DNA from: Formosimonas limnophila
GTDB lineage: Bacteria; Pseudomonadota; Gammaproteobacteria; Burkholderiales; Burkholderiaceae
Direction: 5' to 3'
NCBI RefSeq assembly: GCF_014652675.1
Contig: NZ_BMZG01000002.1
Coordinates: 101,348 to 165,347 of the forward strand
Length of the DNA stretch: 64,000 nt
Position 1 is the first letter of the stretch; each line of letters starts with the position of its first letter. Shown in pieces: positions 61,805 to 64,000 of the stretch. The translations under genes were made by a program, and so were the position numbers. The notes beneath the pieces are model-generated. The model did no database searches. It was not told where the DNA came from and saw only the letters and a program-made list of their open reading frames with translations.

Positions 61805-63433
61805 ATGGTTTATTTATGGGCGTTTTTGTTGGGTTTGTTGCAGGCGGCTAGTTTTTCGCTCGGAACGACAGGTTCAGCCAGTGGTTTGTTGCAGGTCTTG
61901 AGTTTGGCTGGTTTGTTTTATTTATGGGCAGTGTCACGGCGGGTGGTTTGGGTGACATTTTGTTTTGGCTGGGCTTGGCTGGGCGTCGGGTTGTATTGGT
62001 TGCATTTCAGTATGCATGACATTGGTGGGTTGCCTGCGCCATTGTCGGGATTGGCGATTTTTTTGCTGGCTAGCTATTTGACGGTTTTTTATGTATTGGC
62101 TGCGTTGGTGTTTCGGCGGTTCGAGTCGCGTGCACGCGAGTTTGAGAGCGTGCATACTTGGTGTGCGTCGTTTGTGATCGGTTTGCCGTGTTTGTGGGTT
62201 TTGGCAGAGTTGGGGCGTGGTTATGTGTTCACAGGGTTTCCGTGGTTAATGGGCGGGTACGCGCATGTGGATAACCCTTTGACCAAGGGCTGGTTTGCGA
62301 TTTTTGGGGCCTATGGTGTCGGGTTTGTGGCGTCAATTTTTGCGGCGGTGATGGCTTGGCTTTTGGTGTCGCTCACTAATAGACGTGGTGATGTTTCGAG
62401 GTCTGTTGAAACACTGGTCATGGCGCGGGTGGTGGTGTGGCCTGTGTTTGTGGTGGCTGCATTGGCTGTGGTGGGACTTGTATTGCAAGGAGTGAGTTGG
62501 GGGCAATCTGCCACATCGTTGACTGTGCGTTTGGTTCAGCCGAACGTCTCTCAATCCATTAAGTTTAATGAGTCGGCGATTGTACGTAATACCGAATTAT
62601 TTTTAAAGGTAGCAGCGTCGAGTGATGCGCCGTTAACGGTGTTTCCAGAGACAGCTTTGCCTTATCCATGGACGATGGCACCTCAAGCACCGCTGGCTGC
62701 GCTGTCGGATGAGCTAAAAAAAGACGCGGGTGCGGGCAATTCTCGTGCCGTTATTATGGGCAGTGTCGGTGTAGATGCGGTTCAGCGCGATGCCGATGGG
62801 CAGCCGACTTTGTACAACAGCGCGATGTGGTTGGATGCGAATGGTGATGTTTTCAATCCAGCGCGGTATGACAAAATACATCTGTTGCCGTTTGGTGAAG
62901 TGGTGCCGTTTGGCTTTCAGTGGTTTGTTGATGCCATGAATATCCCGCTGGGCGGTTATGGGCGAGGTGATTCGATGAAGCCGTTTTCACTCCAAACGGC
63001 AAAAGGTGTGGTGAATGTCGGTGTGAATATTTGTTATGAAAACGAGTTTGGCGAGGAGCTGATTCGTGCGTGGGATAGTGGTGATGCGGCAGCACCTAAT
63101 CTGATTGTCAATGTCACGAATCTGGGTTGGTTTGGTACGATTGACGTCAGCACGTCACAGATGCAACATTTACAAATGTCGCGTGCGCGGGCTCTTGAGA
63201 TGGCTCGTCCTGTCATCGTGGCGACGAATACTGGTTTGTCGGCAAACATTGACGCAGCAGGCGAAGTGGTGGATCTGTTGCCACCTGAAAAAGCAGTGAT
63301 ACAGGATGTGTCTGTGCAGACCATGACGGGTCGAACGCCATTTACGTATTGGGGCAACTTACCGTTGTTGGCCATCGTGAGTTTCGTATTTGGATTAAAT
63401 ATTTTTCTGCGTCACCGTTACTCGGGAGCCTAA
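61805..63433 (+). CDS. lnt: Apolipoprotein N-acyltransferase
   Basis: 542 residues from the ATG at 61805 (AGGCGA upstream; GTG at 61799 possible). Completes lipoprotein maturation by N-acylating the first Cys at the inner membrane. N-terminal membrane part (~7 helices), then the nitrilase-like domain with catalytic Glu in TVFPETALPYPW, Lys in YDKIHLLPFGEVVPFGFQW, and Cys in VGVNICYENEFGEELIR. C-terminal helix follows. Lipoproteins in this window (M48, MltD, DUF4136, entericidin) are its likely clients. It abuts the DUF445 gene. Confidence 0.94.
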   Translation: MVYLWAFLLGLLQAASFSLGTTGSASGLLQVLSLAGLFYLWAVSRRVVWVTFCFGWAWLGVGLYWLHFSMHDIGGLPAPLSGLAIFLLASYLTVFYVLAALVFRRFESRAREFESVHTWCASFVIGLPCLWVLAELGRGYVFTGFPWLMGGYAHVDNPLTKGWFAIFGAYGVGFVASIFAAVMAWLLVSLTNRRGDVSRSVETLVMARVVVWPVFVVAALAVVGLVLQGVSWGQSATSLTVRLVQPNVSQSIKFNESAIVRNTELFLKVAASSDAPLTVFPETALPYPWTMAPQAPLAALSDELKKDAGAGNSRAVIMGSVGVDAVQRDADGQPTLYNSAMWLDANGDVFNPARYDKIHLLPFGEVVPFGFQWFVDAMNIPLGGYGRGDSMKPFSLQTAKGVVNVGVNICYENEFGEELIRAWDSGDAAAPNLIVNVTNLGWFGTIDVSTSQMQHLQMSRARALEMARPVIVATNTGLSANIDAAGEVVDLLPPEKAVIQDVSVQTMTGRTPFTYWGNLPLLAIVSFVFGLNIFLRHRYSGA

Positions 63434-64000
63434 ATGAGTCACCCATCAAACAACGTGCGCTACTGGGCACTGGGTTTATTGCTACTGAATCTGGCGGCGT
63501 TCATGGGAATACTCGTCGCTCAGCGCAATGGCTTTGATCATCCTGCATTGGGTTTTGTTAAAGCATTTGCTGAAGCGGCGTGTATTGGTGCGCTGGCTGA
63601 CTGGTTTGCGGTGGTGGCGCTGTTTCGTCACCCATTGGGCATTCCGCTGCCCCACACAGCGATTTTGCCTGCCAAGCAAGCACAACTCGCACGAGGTGTG
63701 GCGAAATTCATTGGTACGCATTTTTTAGACCCAGCCATCATCGCAGAGCAACTTGCGAGATTGCAGGTCGGTGAGCGGCTTAATACCTACGCCCAAAGTC
63801 AACTCACCACAGAAGTTATTGCCAAACGCTTGCCGAAAGTGTTGCAAAGCCTCATGACTCGAGTGCCGATTAATGCCCCTGATAAACTGATTATCTGGTC
63901 ACAAGAGTCCATGACCAATTACCTCTCAGGCGATCGACTGGGACGCTCGACGGCACGTCTGATTCAGACTGCCCAAGAACAACAGCTCGACAAAAAGCTC
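63434..64000 (+). CDS. DUF445/YjiN family membrane protein (5' part; runs off the window)
   Basis: 189 codons are present, starting directly after the lnt stop (TAA then ATG). The start has a membrane helix (RYWALGLLLLNLAAFMGILV) and the diagnostic ADWFAVVALFRHPLGIPL with PHTAILPAK of DUF445. Function unknown; a membrane-anchored protein with long helical domain. Probably co-transcribed with lnt. The C-terminus lies beyond base 64000. Confidence 0.88.
   Translation, partial: MSHPSNNVRYWALGLLLLNLAAFMGILVAQRNGFDHPALGFVKAFAEAACIGALADWFAVVALFRHPLGIPLPHTAILPAKQAQLARGVAKFIGTHFLDPAIIAEQLARLQVGERLNTYAQSQLTTEVIAKRLPKVLQSLMTRVPINAPDKLIIWSQESMTNYLSGDRLGRSTARLIQTAQEQQLDKKL

Overview
This is a contiguous stretch of a bacterial chromosome, most likely from a betaproteobacterium of the order Burkholderiales with moderate GC (near 50 percent by eye). 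The evidence is gene order and gene content: leuC-entericidin-leuD-leuB-asd-fimV-truA-trpF-trpB, a type IV minor pilin cluster, gloB-methyltransferase-rnhA-dnaQ, a standalone RnfB ferredoxin, FdxA/Fpr, an intracellular PHB depolymerase, and the DUF1841 and DUF934 families. No species can be named from sequence alone.

Layout. 1-7.4 kb: housekeeping genes (partial Ste24-like protease, orn, bioB, an amino-acid-type binding protein, smr, trxB, a spermidine-synthase-like protein, two small conserved proteins). 7.4-12.2 kb: aroG behind what looks like a complete attenuator with an aromatic-rich leader peptide, then ridA and the GABA-degradation pair gabD/gabT. 12.5-15.4 kb: minor pilins fimT-pilV-pilW-pilX-pilE, with no pilY1. 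15.5-27.2 kb: aroC, an M48 lipoprotein, leuC/leuD/leuB, asd, fimV, truA, trpF, a MazEF-type toxin-antitoxin pair, and trpB without trpA. 27.2-29.4 kb: two secreted proteins (one DUF2272) and tRNA-Leu(CAG). 29.5-41.8 kb: rnr, tatD, fabI, mltD, gloB, a methyltransferase, rnhA, dnaQ and parC. 41.8-44.2 kb: a zone of decay with a broken nadC joined to an IS21-family remnant, then IS6- and IS3-family remnants around one lipoprotein gene. 44.2-48.5 kb: rnfB, phaZ, DUF1304, fpr, fdxA and cbiX. 48.4-59.0 kb: a minus-strand sulfate assimilation region (TSUP transporter, cysI, a DUF934-CysH fusion, cysD, cysN, and cobA for siroheme), broken up by accessory genes (a restriction-endonuclease-like protein, a small AT-rich membrane protein, DUF305 and YjdF-like proteins) and by dispersed palindromic repeats. 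59.4-64 kb: a GbsR/MarR regulator, DUF393, an SDR, a DoxX-like fragment, lnt and a partial DUF445 gene.

How the genes work together. The sulfate genes form one pathway: import, activation (CysDN), reduction (CysH), then sulfite reduction (CysI), with CobA and CbiX supplying siroheme. Feedback on aromatic synthesis is visible as the aroG leader. Leucine, lysine/threonine (asd), tryptophan and biotin genes show a biosynthetically capable cell, but NAD synthesis through NadC is broken at this locus.

The items that most deserve follow-up are the aroG leader/attenuator, the nadC-IS junction, the DUF934-CysH fusion and the accessory cargo inside the cys region. I do not see a CRISPR array, prophage or large defence island.
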